Shown: positions 28,768 to 38,115, counted from the first letter of the stretch. The stretch: DNA of 64,000 bases from Pseudomonadota bacterium (GCA_023411035.1 JAEYPE010000197.1:10954-74953); one strand, 5' to 3'. The notes: generated by a model not told the origin, from the letters alone. A program made the numbers and translations.

Positions 28768-29829
28768 ATGTCAGCCCTTGTCCTCGACGGTCTCACCAAA
28801 CGATACGGTCCCGTGACCGCGGTGCACGGCGCGTCGCTGCGCATCCCGCACGGACAGTTCGTCTGCCTGCTCGGCCCGTCCGGCTGCGGGAAGACGACGC
28901 TTCTGCGCATGATCGCCGGGCTGGAGGACCCCTCCGGCGGGCGGCTGCTGATCGACGGGCGCGACATCACCACGGCCCCCGCCCACACGCGGGAATTCGG
29001 CATGGTGTTCCAGTCGCTGGCCCTCTTCCCGCACCTGACGGCGGGGGAGAACATCGCCTATCCCCTGCGCATCCGCGGCGCGGCGAAGGCCGAGCAGCGC
29101 AAGCGCGCCGACGAACTGCTGGAACTGGTGCGCCTGCCCGGCGTGGCCGACCGGCCCGTCTCCAAGCTGTCGGGCGGACAGCGGCAGCGCGTCGCCATCG
29201 CCCGCGCGCTGGCCCTGTCGCCCAAGCTGTTCCTGCTGGACGAGCCGCTGTCGGCGCTGGACGCCAAGCTGCGCGAGGCCATGCAGATCGAGCTGAAACA
29301 GCTTCAGCAGCGGCTGGGAATCACCACCATCGTCGTCACCCACGACCAGCGGGAGGCGATGACCATGGCCGACCTCGTGGTGGTGATGTCGCAGGGCCGC
29401 ATCCATCAGGCCGCCCCGCCGATGGAGGTCTACCGCCAGCCCGCCGACGCCTTCGTCGCCGACTTCATCGGCATGACCAACCTGCTGGAAGGCGAGGTGA
29501 CCGCCCCCGGCGCCGTCGCCGTGCCCGGCGGCAACCTGCATCTGCCCGACCTGCCCCCGACGGGCCGCGTCCTGCTGTCCGTCCGCCCGGAGGACGTGAT
29601 CGTCCACCCCGCGGGGACGGACGGGCCGAACCGCCTGACCGGCACGCTGTCCTTCATGCGCGACCTGGGCGCCAGCGTGGAGTTCCGCATCGACGTGGCC
29701 GGCAAGGAGATCGTCGCCCTGACGCGCCCGCAGGACCGTCCGCCGGTCGCCCCCGGCGGCGCCCTGTCGGTGGAGTTCCCCCCGGCGGCCTGCGTCGTGC
29801 TGCCCCCGATGGCCGAGAGGGTCCCATGA
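28768..29829 (+). CDS. ABC transporter ATPase, PotA type
   Basis: A 353-residue ATPase energising the polyamine-type importer. Walker A is GPSGCGKTT (about 37-45), the Q-loop is in MVFQSLALFPH, the signature is LSGGQRQRVA, Walker B is LFLLDEPLSALD and the switch histidine is in VVTHDQREA. The C-terminal 110 residues form the TOBE-type regulatory domain found in PotA/MalK proteins (LLSVRPEDVIV, GTLSFMRDLGASVEF). The ATG at 28768 follows the REP-like element and has only a weak ribosome site, consistent with lower output than the binding protein. The stop overlaps the next start (ATGA). Confidence 0.93.
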   Translation: MSALVLDGLTKRYGPVTAVHGASLRIPHGQFVCLLGPSGCGKTTLLRMIAGLEDPSGGRLLIDGRDITTAPAHTREFGMVFQSLALFPHLTAGENIAYPLRIRGAAKAEQRKRADELLELVRLPGVADRPVSKLSGGQRQRVAIARALALSPKLFLLDEPLSALDAKLREAMQIELKQLQQRLGITTIVVTHDQREAMTMADLVVVMSQGRIHQAAPPMEVYRQPADAFVADFIGMTNLLEGEVTAPGAVAVPGGNLHLPDLPPTGRVLLSVRPEDVIVHPAGTDGPNRLTGTLSFMRDLGASVEFRIDVAGKEIVALTRPQDRPPVAPGGALSVEFPPAACVVLPPMAERVP

Positions 29830-30680
29830 TCCGCCGCGCCCCCCGCGGTCTGGCCGAGCACGCGCCGATCTTCTTCCCGGCGCTGATGCTGGTCGTCTTC
29901 TTCGTCATCCCGTTCAGCCTGATGATCGCGGTCAGCGTCTTCCGGCGCGTGCCGGGCGGCTTCTACGAGCCGGACCTCGTGTTCGCGAACTACGAGCGGT
30001 TCCTGACGGCCTTCTTCGGCGGGGTCATGTCCTTCTCGCTGGGGCTGGCGGCGCTGGTCGCGGCGCTGTCGGTGGGCATCGCCTTCCCCTTCACCTACCG
30101 GCTGGTGAGACTGTCCCGCGGGGCGCAGATCCGCTGGCTGGTCTTCCTGCTGTCGATCCTGTCGCTGTCGGAAGTCATCATCGGCTTCGCCTGGTCCACC
30201 CTGCTGTCGCGCACGGCGGGCATCACCAACCTGTTCGTGGCGCTGGGCCTGATGGCGGAGCCGCAATCGCTCAGCCCCAGCTTCGGCGCGCTCCTGGCCG
30301 GGCTGGTCTATCAGGCGTTCCCCTACACGGTGCTGGTGCTCTACCCCGCGCTGGCCCGCCTCGACCCCTATCTGGAGGAGGCGGCGCGCACGCTGGGCTC
30401 CTCGCCGCTGCGGGCCTTCTTCACGGTGGTGGTGCCGGCGCTGCGCAACACCATCGTCGCCACCACGATCATGGTGTTCGTCTTCGCGCTCGGCTCCTAC
30501 CTGCTGCCGCAGCTTCTGGGACGGCCCCAGCACTGGACGCTGTCGGTGCTCATCACCGATCAGGCGATCTACCAGTCCAACATGCCCTTCGCGGCGGCCA
30601 TGGCCGTCTTCCTGGTGCTGGTCAGCCTCGCCCTCGTCGGGCTGGCGCTGCTCGCCGGGCGGCGGGAGGAGACGGCCTGA
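29826..30680 (+). CDS. ABC transporter permease, PotB type
   Basis: A 284-residue inner-membrane permease with six predicted helices. The conserved cytoplasmic EAA loop reads YLEEAARTLGSSPLRAFFTVVVPALR, which contacts the ATPase. The first helix (LMLVVFFVIPFSLMIAVSVF) and a large following periplasmic loop are typical of PotB-like subunits. It starts within the ATPase stop codon and its own stop (TGATG) overlaps the second permease start. Confidence 0.92.
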   Translation: MIRRAPRGLAEHAPIFFPALMLVVFFVIPFSLMIAVSVFRRVPGGFYEPDLVFANYERFLTAFFGGVMSFSLGLAALVAALSVGIAFPFTYRLVRLSRGAQIRWLVFLLSILSLSEVIIGFAWSTLLSRTAGITNLFVALGLMAEPQSLSPSFGALLAGLVYQAFPYTVLVLYPALARLDPYLEEAARTLGSSPLRAFFTVVVPALRNTIVATTIMVFVFALGSYLLPQLLGRPQHWTLSVLITDQAIYQSNMPFAAAMAVFLVLVSLALVGLALLAGRREETA

Positions 30681-31480
30681 TGCTGATGCGCACGCTGAAT
30701 TCCCTGGTCGCCGGCCTGATCGCGCTGGTCCTGTCGGCGCCGATCCTGGTGGTGGCCGGCGTCTCGGTGAACGAGAAGAAGGCGCTGACCTTCCCGCCGC
30801 AGGGATTCTCGCTCGCCTGGTACGCGGAGGTCTTCACCGACCCCGGCTGGCGCGGCGCGCTCGTCACCAGCCTCGTCGTCGCCACCCTGTCGGCGGCGCT
30901 GGCGGTGCTGATCGCCTTCCCGCTGGCCTGGTTCCTGTGGCGCTGGCGCGCGCCCTGGGCACGGGCGTTCGAGGTGCTGGGCATGACGCCCTTCATCCTG
31001 CCGCCGGTCATCACCGCTCTGGGATTCCTCAGCTTCTGGGCGGCGGTGGGCGAATACGGGTCGCCCTGGACGGTGGTGGTCAGCCACGCGGTGTTCTTCG
31101 TGACGCTGCCGCTGGTCACGCTGTCGCTGGGATTCGGCGCGGTGGACCGCTCCTACGTGGAGGCGGCGGCGACCATGGGGGCGGACGACCGGACGGTGCT
31201 GCGCACGGTGGTGATGCCGCTGGTGCGGCCTTACGTGATCTCCGGCTTCGCCTTCGCCTTCGTGCTGTCGCTGAACGAGTACATCGTGGCCTACATGGTG
31301 GTCGGCTTCACGCTTGAAACGCTGCCCATCAAGATCTTCAACGCGCTCCGCTACGGCTACACGCCGACCATGGCCGCCGTGACTGTGCTGTTCGTGTCGC
31401 TGACCGCCCTGGTCTTCGGACTGATCGCGTGGTTCGGCGACCTGCCCCGCCTTCTCGGCGCCTGGGCGAAAAACGACTGA
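30680..31480 (+). CDS. ABC transporter permease, PotC type
   Basis: A 266-residue second permease that forms the heterodimeric channel with the preceding subunit. Its EAA loop is SYVEAAATMGADDRTVLRTVVMPLVRPY. The segment EYIVAYMVVGFTLETLPIKIFNALRYGYTP is characteristic of PotC-like proteins. Six membrane helices are predicted. It is translationally coupled to the upstream permease by a TGATG overlap and followed after 47 bp by the ureohydrolase gene. Confidence 0.92.
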   Translation: MLMRTLNSLVAGLIALVLSAPILVVAGVSVNEKKALTFPPQGFSLAWYAEVFTDPGWRGALVTSLVVATLSAALAVLIAFPLAWFLWRWRAPWARAFEVLGMTPFILPPVITALGFLSFWAAVGEYGSPWTVVVSHAVFFVTLPLVTLSLGFGAVDRSYVEAAATMGADDRTVLRTVVMPLVRPYVISGFAFAFVLSLNEYIVAYMVVGFTLETLPIKIFNALRYGYTPTMAAVTVLFVSLTALVFGLIAWFGDLPRLLGAWAKND

Positions 31481-31527
31481 TCTCCAAGAACGACTGGCAT
31501 CCTTTCCTTTTCACAGAGATTCGGACG

Positions 31528-32583
31528 ATGATCGACCCTCAGAAGCTTGATCGTTTGCGTACGAAGTACAGCGGCTCCGGCGGCGACGACTTCCACGATC
31601 CGGAGTTCCAGCGGGTGGCCGCCCTCCAGTTCTCCGGCGGCCGGCGGGTGCAGCCCTTCGCCGGGGTGTCCACCCTGCTCGACGCGCCCTACCGTCCCGA
31701 CGCGGCGGAGGCCGCCGATTTCGGCGGGCTGGACATCGCGCTGATCGGCGTGCCGATGGACCTGGGCGTCACCAACCGGTCCGGGTCGCGCTTCGGACCG
31801 CGCGCCGTGCGCGCGATGGAGCGCATCGGCCCCTATGAGTATGCCCTGCGCATGGTCCCGGCGGCGTCCTGCAAGCTGGCCGACGTGGGCGACGTGCCGC
31901 TGTCCAGCCGCTTCAGCCTGGAGGCGTGCCATGGCGACATCCTGGCCTTCTACAACCGCGTGATGGACGCGGGCGTCGTGCCGCTGTCGGTGGGCGGCGA
32001 CCATTCCATCACCTATTCGATCCTGAAGGCCCTGGGCCGCGAGCGTCCGGTGGGCATGATCCATTTCGACGCTCATTGCGACACCGGCGGTCCCTATGAG
32101 GGCGCCAAGTTCCACCATGGCGGCCCCTTCCGTCAGGCGGTCCTGGACGGCGTGCTGGACCCGGAGCGCACGGTGCAGATCGGCATCCGCGGCAGCACCG
32201 AGTATCTGTGGGAGTTCTCCTACGACAGCGGCATGACCGTGATCCACGCGGAGGAGGTGGCCGAGCGCGGCATCGCCAGCGTCATCGAGACGGCGCGCAA
32301 GGTGGTGGGCGACGGGCCGGTCTATGTCACCTTCGACGTGGATTGCCTGGACCCGGTCTTCGCCCCCGGCACCGGCACGCCGGAGGTCGGCGGCCTGACC
32401 ACGCGGGAGGCGCTGGCCATCCTGCGCGGGCTGGACGGGCTGGACGTGATCGGCGGCGACGTGGTGGAGGTGGCGCCCCAGTACGACGCCACGACCAACA
32501 CCGCCCACGCTGGTGCCCAGATGCTGTTCGAAATCCTCTGCCTGTCGGTGCGCGCCCTCGCCAAGCGCCAAGGGCAAGGCTGA
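31528..32583 (+). CDS. agmatinase/guanidinobutyrase-family ureohydrolase
   Basis: A 351-residue binuclear-manganese ureohydrolase that removes urea from a guanidino compound. All metal ligands are visible: H159 in SVGGDHS, D181/H183/D185 in HFDAHCD, and D270/D272 in TFDVDCLDP. The N-terminal DLGVTNRSGSRFGPRAVR and the GGLTTREAL segment near the C-terminus are typical of SpeB/guanidinobutyrase proteins. Placement directly after a polyamine-type importer and before an amidase suggests agmatine or 4-guanidinobutyrate as substrate; sequence alone does not separate these. It sits 47 bp after the permease gene on the same strand. Confidence 0.9.
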   Translation: MIDPQKLDRLRTKYSGSGGDDFHDPEFQRVAALQFSGGRRVQPFAGVSTLLDAPYRPDAAEAADFGGLDIALIGVPMDLGVTNRSGSRFGPRAVRAMERIGPYEYALRMVPAASCKLADVGDVPLSSRFSLEACHGDILAFYNRVMDAGVVPLSVGGDHSITYSILKALGRERPVGMIHFDAHCDTGGPYEGAKFHHGGPFRQAVLDGVLDPERTVQIGIRGSTEYLWEFSYDSGMTVIHAEEVAERGIASVIETARKVVGDGPVYVTFDVDCLDPVFAPGTGTPEVGGLTTREALAILRGLDGLDVIGGDVVEVAPQYDATTNTAHAGAQMLFEILCLSVRALAKRQGQG

Positions 32584-32587
32584 TCCG

Positions 32588-33394
32588 ATGCGGCTGACCC
32601 TGTTCCAGACGGACGCGGAGCCCGGTGCACCGCACCGCAACCTCGACCGTCTGGAACGGGCGGCGGCGGAGGCGGCGGGGCGCGGCTCCGCCCTGCTGGC
32701 CGAGCCGGAAATGGGCCTGACCGGCTACGACATCGGCGCCGAGGCCGTGCGCGCCCTGGCCGAGCCCCCGGACGGGCCATTGGCCGCGCGGGTCGCGGAC
32801 ATCGCCCGGCGGTACCGCATCGCGCTGCTCTACGGCTATCCGGAGCGGGGGGCGGACGGCAAGGTCTACAACGCCGCGCAACTGATCGGAGCGGACGGGC
32901 GGCCTCTGCTGAATCAGCGCAAGGCCCATCTCTACGGCGATCTCGACCGCAGCTCCTTCGCGCCGGGCGGCGACGCCTTCCCGACCGCGGAGGTCGGCGG
33001 GATGCGGGTGGGCGTGGTCATCTGCTACGACGTTGAATTTCCGGAACTGGTGCGCCGCCACGCCCTGGCCGGGGTGGACGCCCTGCTGGTGCCGACCGCG
33101 CTGATGTCGCCCTATGAGATCGTCGCCACCACCATCGTCCCGGCCCGCGCCTTCGAGAACGGCATGTTCGTCGCCTACGCCAACCGCTGCGGGCGCGAGG
33201 GGGCGTTGAGCTATTGCGGGCTCAGCACCGTGGCGGCGCCGGACGGATCGGTGCTGGCGCGGGCGGGCGGCGGCGAAGCGCTGCTGACCGTGGACCTCGA
33301 TCCGGCGCTGCGCCGCGTCGGCACGCATCTGGCGGACCGCCGGCCGGATCTGTACGGTGCCGTCTCCAGCGGCCCCCCGACTGGCCGATCGTAG
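32588..33394 (+). CDS. nitrilase-superfamily carbon-nitrogen hydrolase (amidase)
   Basis: A 268-residue cytosolic amidase with the complete Glu-Lys-Cys triad: E41 in AEPEMGLTGY, K112 in NQRKAHLYG and C146 in GVVICYDVEFPE. It starts five bases after the ureohydrolase stop, so the two are made together. In arginine breakdown through 4-guanidinobutyramide, a nitrilase-family amidase gives 4-guanidinobutyrate, which a ureohydrolase then turns into 4-aminobutyrate. This pair would fit that order. N-carbamoylputrescine amidase is an alternative, but it usually travels with agmatine deiminase, which is absent here. Confidence 0.88.
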   Translation: MRLTLFQTDAEPGAPHRNLDRLERAAAEAAGRGSALLAEPEMGLTGYDIGAEAVRALAEPPDGPLAARVADIARRYRIALLYGYPERGADGKVYNAAQLIGADGRPLLNQRKAHLYGDLDRSSFAPGGDAFPTAEVGGMRVGVVICYDVEFPELVRRHALAGVDALLVPTALMSPYEIVATTIVPARAFENGMFVAYANRCGREGALSYCGLSTVAAPDGSVLARAGGGEALLTVDLDPALRRVGTHLADRRPDLYGAVSSGPPTGRS

Positions 33395-33408
33395 AGGAAG
33401 CACAGGAC

Positions 33409-34653
33409 ATGCCGGTCACCATCGACGACATCCACGCCGCCGCCGAACGGCTGGCCGGGCGGATCAACCGCACCCCCTTCCTGCGGTCGGAAACCCTGTC
33501 GCAGATCACCGGCGCCGAGGTCTGGATGAAGCTGGAAAACCTCCAGTTCACCGCCTCCTTCAAGGAGCGCGGTGCGGCCAACCGCCTGCTGCGCCTGACG
33601 CCGGAGGAGCGGCGGGCCGGGGTGATCGCCATGTCCGCCGGCAACCACGCCCAGGCCGTGGCCTACCATGCGAAGAAGCTGGGCATCGCGGCGACCATCG
33701 TGATGCCGCGCTTCACCCCCTTCGTGAAGGTGAAGCGCACCCGCGACCACGGCGCCACCGTGATCCTGGAAGGCGATTCCCTGGCCGCGGCCGCGGCCTT
33801 CGCCCATGATCTCGCCAAGCGGGAGGGGTTGGTCTTCGTCCATCCCTACGACGACGACGCGGTGATCGCCGGCCAGGGCACCGTCGTGCTGGAAATGCTG
33901 GCGGAGGTTCCGGATCTCGACACGCTCGCCATTCCCGTGGGCGGCGGCGGGTTGGCGGCGGGGGCCGCGGTGGCCGCCCGCGCGCTGCGGCCCGGCCTGG
34001 AGGTCGTGGGGGTGGAGGTGGAAACCTACCCCGCCGCGGCGCAGCGGCTGGCCGGGCAACCGGTCAAGGTCGGCGGCCCGACCGTGGCGGAAGGCATCGC
34101 CGTGCGCGACGTCGGCGACCGCCCCATCGACATCCTTAAGCAACACGGCTGCGACGTGGTTCTGGTGCCCGAAGCGTTGATCGAACGGGCCATCGCCATG
34201 CTGATCGAGGTGGAGAAGACCGTGGCCGAGGGCGCCGGGGCCGCCGGGCTGGCCGCCCTGCTCTTCCACCCCGAACGCTTCCGCGGCAAGCGGGTCGGCC
34301 TGATCGTGTCGGGCGGCAACATCGACACGCGCACGCTGGCCAACGTGCTGATGCGCGGCTTCGCCCGCGACGGGCGCCTGCTGAACCTGGAGATCGACGT
34401 GGCCGACCAGCCCGGCGCCTTGGCCCAGGTGACCCGCATCGTGGCGGAATGCGGCGGCAACATCATCGACGTTCAGCACCAGCGCCTGTTCGGCGCCTTC
34501 TCCGTCAAGTCCGCCGAGGTCGCCCTGCTGATCGAGGTGGAGGACGACGGCCATGGCGAGCGCATCACCGAAGCCCTGCGTGGCGCCGGCCTGCCCGTCC
34601 GCAAGGCGCTGGTGGCGGAGGCGGTGCAGCCGCTGTCCGGCGCGCGGCCCTGA
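33409..34653 (+). CDS. threonine ammonia-lyase with C-terminal ACT domain
   Basis: A 414-residue PLP enzyme that deaminates threonine (or serine) to 2-oxobutyrate (or pyruvate). The PLP lysine is K52 in TASFKERGA, the phosphate-binding loop is GGGGLAAG, and MSAGNHAQAVAYHA is the fold-type-II substrate loop. Residues from about 328 on (LLNLEIDVADQPGALAQVTRIV) form a single ACT domain, as in the biodegradative/IlvA1D-type enzymes of about 400 residues. GAGGAAGCACAGGAC precedes the ATG, 14 bp after the amidase. Its presence at the end of this catabolic operon suggests amino-acid degradation rather than isoleucine synthesis. Confidence 0.88.
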   Translation: MPVTIDDIHAAAERLAGRINRTPFLRSETLSQITGAEVWMKLENLQFTASFKERGAANRLLRLTPEERRAGVIAMSAGNHAQAVAYHAKKLGIAATIVMPRFTPFVKVKRTRDHGATVILEGDSLAAAAAFAHDLAKREGLVFVHPYDDDAVIAGQGTVVLEMLAEVPDLDTLAIPVGGGGLAAGAAVAARALRPGLEVVGVEVETYPAAAQRLAGQPVKVGGPTVAEGIAVRDVGDRPIDILKQHGCDVVLVPEALIERAIAMLIEVEKTVAEGAGAAGLAALLFHPERFRGKRVGLIVSGGNIDTRTLANVLMRGFARDGRLLNLEIDVADQPGALAQVTRIVAECGGNIIDVQHQRLFGAFSVKSAEVALLIEVEDDGHGERITEALRGAGLPVRKALVAEAVQPLSGARP

Positions 34654-34675
34654 CCCGAGGCATCGCCCGCAGCGG

Positions 34676-34705
34676 AATCCCCTCCCCCAGAGGAGAGAGG
34701 GGATT
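34676..34705. repeat. degenerate REP-like hairpin between convergent genes
   Basis: AATCCCCTC (34676-34684) pairs perfectly with GAGGGGATT (34697-34705) around a 12-nt loop that contains CCCCCAGAGG, the core of the REP-like family. It lies between the threonine ammonia-lyase and the converging aldehyde dehydrogenase and may act as a bidirectional terminator. Confidence 0.6.
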
Positions 34706-34725
34706 TCCACTGTAATTCCGGCCTC

Positions 34726-36165
34726 TTACGCCGCCGGTTCGCTGCCGTAAACGGACTTGCTCTCCAGGAACTCCTCGAAACCGGCCTCGCCCCATTCGCG
34801 CCCGATGCCGGACTGCTTGTAGCCGCCGAAGGGGGCGGCGAGGTCGATGGAAGCGCCGTTCAGATGCACCATGCCGGTGCGCAGCCGCTTCGCCACCGCC
34901 CGCGCCTCCTCCACCGTGCCGGCGTAGACGTAACCGGACAGGCCGTAGAGGGAGTCGTTGGCGCTGCGGATCGCCTCCTCCAGATCCTCGTAGGGGCGGA
35001 TGGTCAGGACCGGGCCGAAGATCTCCTCGCGCATGATGGTCATGCCGTCGGTGGCGCGGCTGAAGACGGTGGGCTTGGCGTAGAAGCCGCGCTCCAGCCC
35101 GTCCGGACGGCCCGGACCGCCGCACAGCAGGGTCGCGCCCTCCTCGATGCCGGCCTGGATCAGGCGCTGCACCCGCTCGTACTGGCGTTGGTTGGCGATC
35201 GGCCCGACGCCGGTGCGGTCGGCGCGCGGGTCGCCGACCACCAGCCGGGCGCAGACCTGGGCGGCGATCTTCTCCGCCTCGTCCAGGCGGGAGGCCGGGA
35301 CATACATGCGCGACGGCGCGTTGCAGCTCTGGCCGGTGTTGGACATCATCGACCGCACGCCGTGGGTCACGGCCCTGGTCAGGTCGGCGCTCTCGCAGAT
35401 GATGTTGGCGGACTTGCCGCCCAGTTCCAGCGACACGCGCTTGATGCTGTCGGCGGCGTTGTGGGTGACCGACGCGCCGGCGCGGGTGGAGCCGGTCAGC
35501 GACACCATGTCCACCAGCGGGTGCGAGGCCAGAATCGGGCCGACCACGGCGCCGTCACCGAAGAACATGTTGAAGACGCCCGCCGGCACGCCGGCCTCGT
35601 GCAGGATTTCGGTGAAGAGCCAGGCCGAATAGGGCGCGAACTCGCTGGGCTTCAGCACCATCGTGCAGCCGGTGGCCAGCGCCGGGGCGACCTTGCAGGC
35701 GATCTGGTTGATCGGCCAGTTCCAGGGGGTGATCATGGCGCAGACGCCCACCGGCTCGCGCAGGATGCGGGTGGTGCCGCGGGTGCGCTCGAACGGATAC
35801 TCGCGGGCGACCTCCAGGGCGGTCTTGAAATGGGCCAGCCCCATGAAGGCCTGAGCCGGCTTGGACAGCGCCGCCAGGGGCGCGCCCATCTCCTCCGTGA
35901 TGGCGTCGGCCATATCGTCCATGCGCTTCTCGAACAGCGCGCAGACGGCAGCGAGCAGGTCCAGCCGTTCGCTCAGGGGCGTGCGGGAGAAGCCGTCGAA
36001 GGCGGCATGGGCCGCCGCCACCGCGCGCTGCGCGTCCTCAGGCCCGCCGAGCGCCACGGTGCCCGACACCTGCTCCGTCGCCGGGTTCAACACCTCCATC
36101 ACGGAGGCGCCCGCCGCGGGTTCGGTCCAGGCGCCGCCGATGTAGAAGGATTGGCAGGTCTTCAT
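34726..36165 (-). CDS. NAD(P)-dependent aldehyde dehydrogenase
   Basis: A 479-residue aldehyde dehydrogenase. Catalytic residues are in place: N149 in MITPWNWP, E247 in SLELGGKSAN and the nucleophile C281 in NTGQSCNAPSR. LTGSTRAG is the NAD-binding loop and EEIFGPVL the conserved late motif. The pattern resembles the broad ALDH group acting on aliphatic aldehydes. It is transcribed toward the polyamine/guanidino operon and divergently from the peptide ABC operon. Oxidation of an amino- or guanidino-aldehyde from the neighbouring pathway is possible but not shown. The ATG at 36165 is preceded by GAGGGGAT. Confidence 0.9.
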   Translation of the reverse strand: MKTCQSFYIGGAWTEPAAGASVMEVLNPATEQVSGTVALGGPEDAQRAVAAAHAAFDGFSRTPLSERLDLLAAVCALFEKRMDDMADAITEEMGAPLAALSKPAQAFMGLAHFKTALEVAREYPFERTRGTTRILREPVGVCAMITPWNWPINQIACKVAPALATGCTMVLKPSEFAPYSAWLFTEILHEAGVPAGVFNMFFGDGAVVGPILASHPLVDMVSLTGSTRAGASVTHNAADSIKRVSLELGGKSANIICESADLTRAVTHGVRSMMSNTGQSCNAPSRMYVPASRLDEAEKIAAQVCARLVVGDPRADRTGVGPIANQRQYERVQRLIQAGIEEGATLLCGGPGRPDGLERGFYAKPTVFSRATDGMTIMREEIFGPVLTIRPYEDLEEAIRSANDSLYGLSGYVYAGTVEEARAVAKRLRTGMVHLNGASIDLAAPFGGYKQSGIGREWGEAGFEEFLESKSVYGSEPAA

Positions 36166-36288
36166 CTCTAATCCCCTCGCTCTCTTGCCGTTGGCGTTTT
36201 TCGGGTGACTCGATCCTGCCCCGTCCGGAGCCGTTTGCCAAAAGCTTTCCCGCAGCAGGGGCCGGATAGGGCAGCAGACCGGACCATG

Positions 36289-36317
36289 TTGACAGACCTA
36301 TGATTTCGCGGTCTGAT
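36289..36317 (+). promoter_or_regulatory. candidate promoter/operator of the peptide ABC operon
   Basis: TTGACA (36289-36294) is followed after 17 bp by TCTGAT (36312-36317). It overlaps an inverted repeat, CAGACC (36293-36298) and GGTCTG (36310-36315), that could bind a regulator across the promoter. It lies about 140 bp before the binding-protein gene. Confidence 0.4.
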
Positions 36318-36453
36318 TGTTGAACACGAACGTCCTGCCGCCGCCTTGGCGGCAAGCCGAGTGATAAGAACCGGGCTGCGCGAACGGCGGCCCATGGGCG
36401 TGGGAGCCTGCTTCACGGGTACAACTGAAACGTACAGAACAGGGGGACGAGGG

Positions 36454-38115
36454 ATGGCCTTGCGTGATCGGCATTTGCGTGATCGGCGTCTTGCGGATGT
36501 GCTGCGTTCCGGAATCCACAAGCCGCTCCTGCCGGCGGCGGCTGCCCTGGCCCTGCTGGCCGCCGTACCGGCGCCGTCGCAGGCCGCGACCCTGACGGTG
36601 GGCACCTCGGCGGAGCCGAGCGCGCTCGACCCGCATTACCACAACCTCGGCCCCAACACGCGCGCCCGCAAGCATGTCTTCGAGTCGCTGGTCAGCATGG
36701 ACGCCAAGATGCGGCTCCAGCCCGAACTGGCGGAAAGCTGGCGCGCCGTCGATGAAACGACCTGGGAATTCAAGCTGCGCAAGGGCGTAAAGTTCCACGA
36801 CGGCACGGAGTTCACCGCGCAGGACTTCATCTACACGGTCTGCCGCATCCCGAACGTCGCGAACAGCCCCTCCTCCTTCACCGTCTACACCAAGGGCATC
36901 GCGGGCATCGAGGCGCCGGACCCGCACACCCTCCTCATCAAGACGGGCAAGCCCTACCCGCTGCTGCCGGTGGAGTTGTCCACCTTCGGCATCATCTCCG
37001 CCAAGGCGGCGGGCGGCGAGACGGTGACCTTCGACAAGGCCGGTTGCAAGGCCGACTCCTGGCCGACCACGCAGTCCTTCAACGACGGCTCGCTGATGAT
37101 CGGCACCGGGCCGTTCAAGCACAAATCCTACACCAAGGGCGACCGGCAGATCCTGGAGCGCAACCCCGGCTATTGGGGTCCGCAGCCGGCCTGGGACACG
37201 GTGGTCTTCCGCCCGATCACCAGCGACGGGCCGCGCGTCGCCGCCCTGCTGGCGGGCGACGTTGACCTGATCGAATCGCCCCCGGTGCAGGACATCGAGC
37301 GGCTGAAATCCACCCCCAACGTGACGGTGGCCCAGGCCCAGTCGAACCGCGTGATCTATCTGGCGCTGGGCGTTCAGGACACCCCGCCGACCATCACCGG
37401 CACCGACGGCAAGAACCCACTGAAGGACCCGCGCGTGCGCAAGGCGCTGTCGCTGGCGGTGGACCGCGACGCCATCGTGAAGCGCATCATGATGGGCGTG
37501 GCGGAACCGGCGAACCAGTATCTCCCCGCCGGCTTCTACGGCAACAACCCGGAGATCACGGTCGCCACCGACGCCAACAAGGCGAAGCAGCTCCTGGCCG
37601 AAGCCGGCTACCCGAAGGGCTTCCAGCTCACGCTCGGCACGCCGAACGACCGCTACATCAACGACGACAAGGTGGCCCAGGCTGTCGCCCAGATGTTCAC
37701 CCGCATCGGCGTGCAGACCCAGGTGGACGCGACCACCGCCAACGTCTTCTTCTCCAAGCGCAACAAGCAGGAATACAGCGTCTTCCTGGCCGGCTGGGGA
37801 GCGGATTCGGGCGAGATGTCCTCGCCGCTGAAGGCGCTGATCGCCACCCCGATCAAGGAGAAGGGCTACGGCACCACCAACTACACCAGCTATTCCGACC
37901 CGGAGCTGGACGGGATGCTGGACACGGCGCTGGCGACGGTGGACGACGCGAAGCGGGAGAAGCTGCTCCAGGCCGCGGTGAAGCGGGCGATGGACGCCGA
38001 CATCATCATCCCCCTGCATTACGAGGTGACGGTCTGGGCGATGAAGAAGGGGCTGAGCTACGAGCCGCGCGCCGACCAATACACGCTGGCGCAGAAGGTG
38101 GCCCCCGCGAAGTGA
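36454..38115 (+). CDS. peptide-type ABC transporter substrate-binding protein (DppA/SBP family 5)
   Basis: A 553-residue periplasmic protein. I chose ATG 36454, directly behind AGGGGGACGAGGG. The N-terminus is long and basic (LRDRHLRDRR, itself duplicated by a 15-bp repeat), then comes a hydrophobic core ending in PSQA. The mature start ATLTVGTSAEPSALDPHYHN is typical of solute-binding family 5, with TWEFKLRKGVKFHDGTEF as the family signature. It should bind short peptides or similar ligands for the permeases encoded downstream. Separation from dppB by 128 bp of folded DNA suggests higher expression than the rest of the operon. Confidence 0.92.
   Translation: MALRDRHLRDRRLADVLRSGIHKPLLPAAAALALLAAVPAPSQAATLTVGTSAEPSALDPHYHNLGPNTRARKHVFESLVSMDAKMRLQPELAESWRAVDETTWEFKLRKGVKFHDGTEFTAQDFIYTVCRIPNVANSPSSFTVYTKGIAGIEAPDPHTLLIKTGKPYPLLPVELSTFGIISAKAAGGETVTFDKAGCKADSWPTTQSFNDGSLMIGTGPFKHKSYTKGDRQILERNPGYWGPQPAWDTVVFRPITSDGPRVAALLAGDVDLIESPPVQDIERLKSTPNVTVAQAQSNRVIYLALGVQDTPPTITGTDGKNPLKDPRVRKALSLAVDRDAIVKRIMMGVAEPANQYLPAGFYGNNPEITVATDANKAKQLLAEAGYPKGFQLTLGTPNDRYINDDKVAQAVAQMFTRIGVQTQVDATTANVFFSKRNKQEYSVFLAGWGADSGEMSSPLKALIATPIKEKGYGTTNYTSYSDPELDGMLDTALATVDDAKREKLLQAAVKRAMDADIIIPLHYEVTVWAMKKGLSYEPRADQYTLAQKVAPAK
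36460..36489. repeat. 15-bp tandem duplication (14 of 15 identical)
   Basis: ttgcgtgatcggcat (36460-36474) is followed by ttgcgtgatcggcgt (36475-36489). It lies in frame in the signal-peptide n-region of the binding protein and duplicates LRDRH/LRDRR. Confidence 0.85.

Noticed and set aside
36298..38079. A 593-codon open frame on the minus strand opposite the peptide binding protein
   Set aside because: Antisense shadow with biased composition; the plus-strand frame shows a clear signal peptide and family 5 binding-protein motifs.
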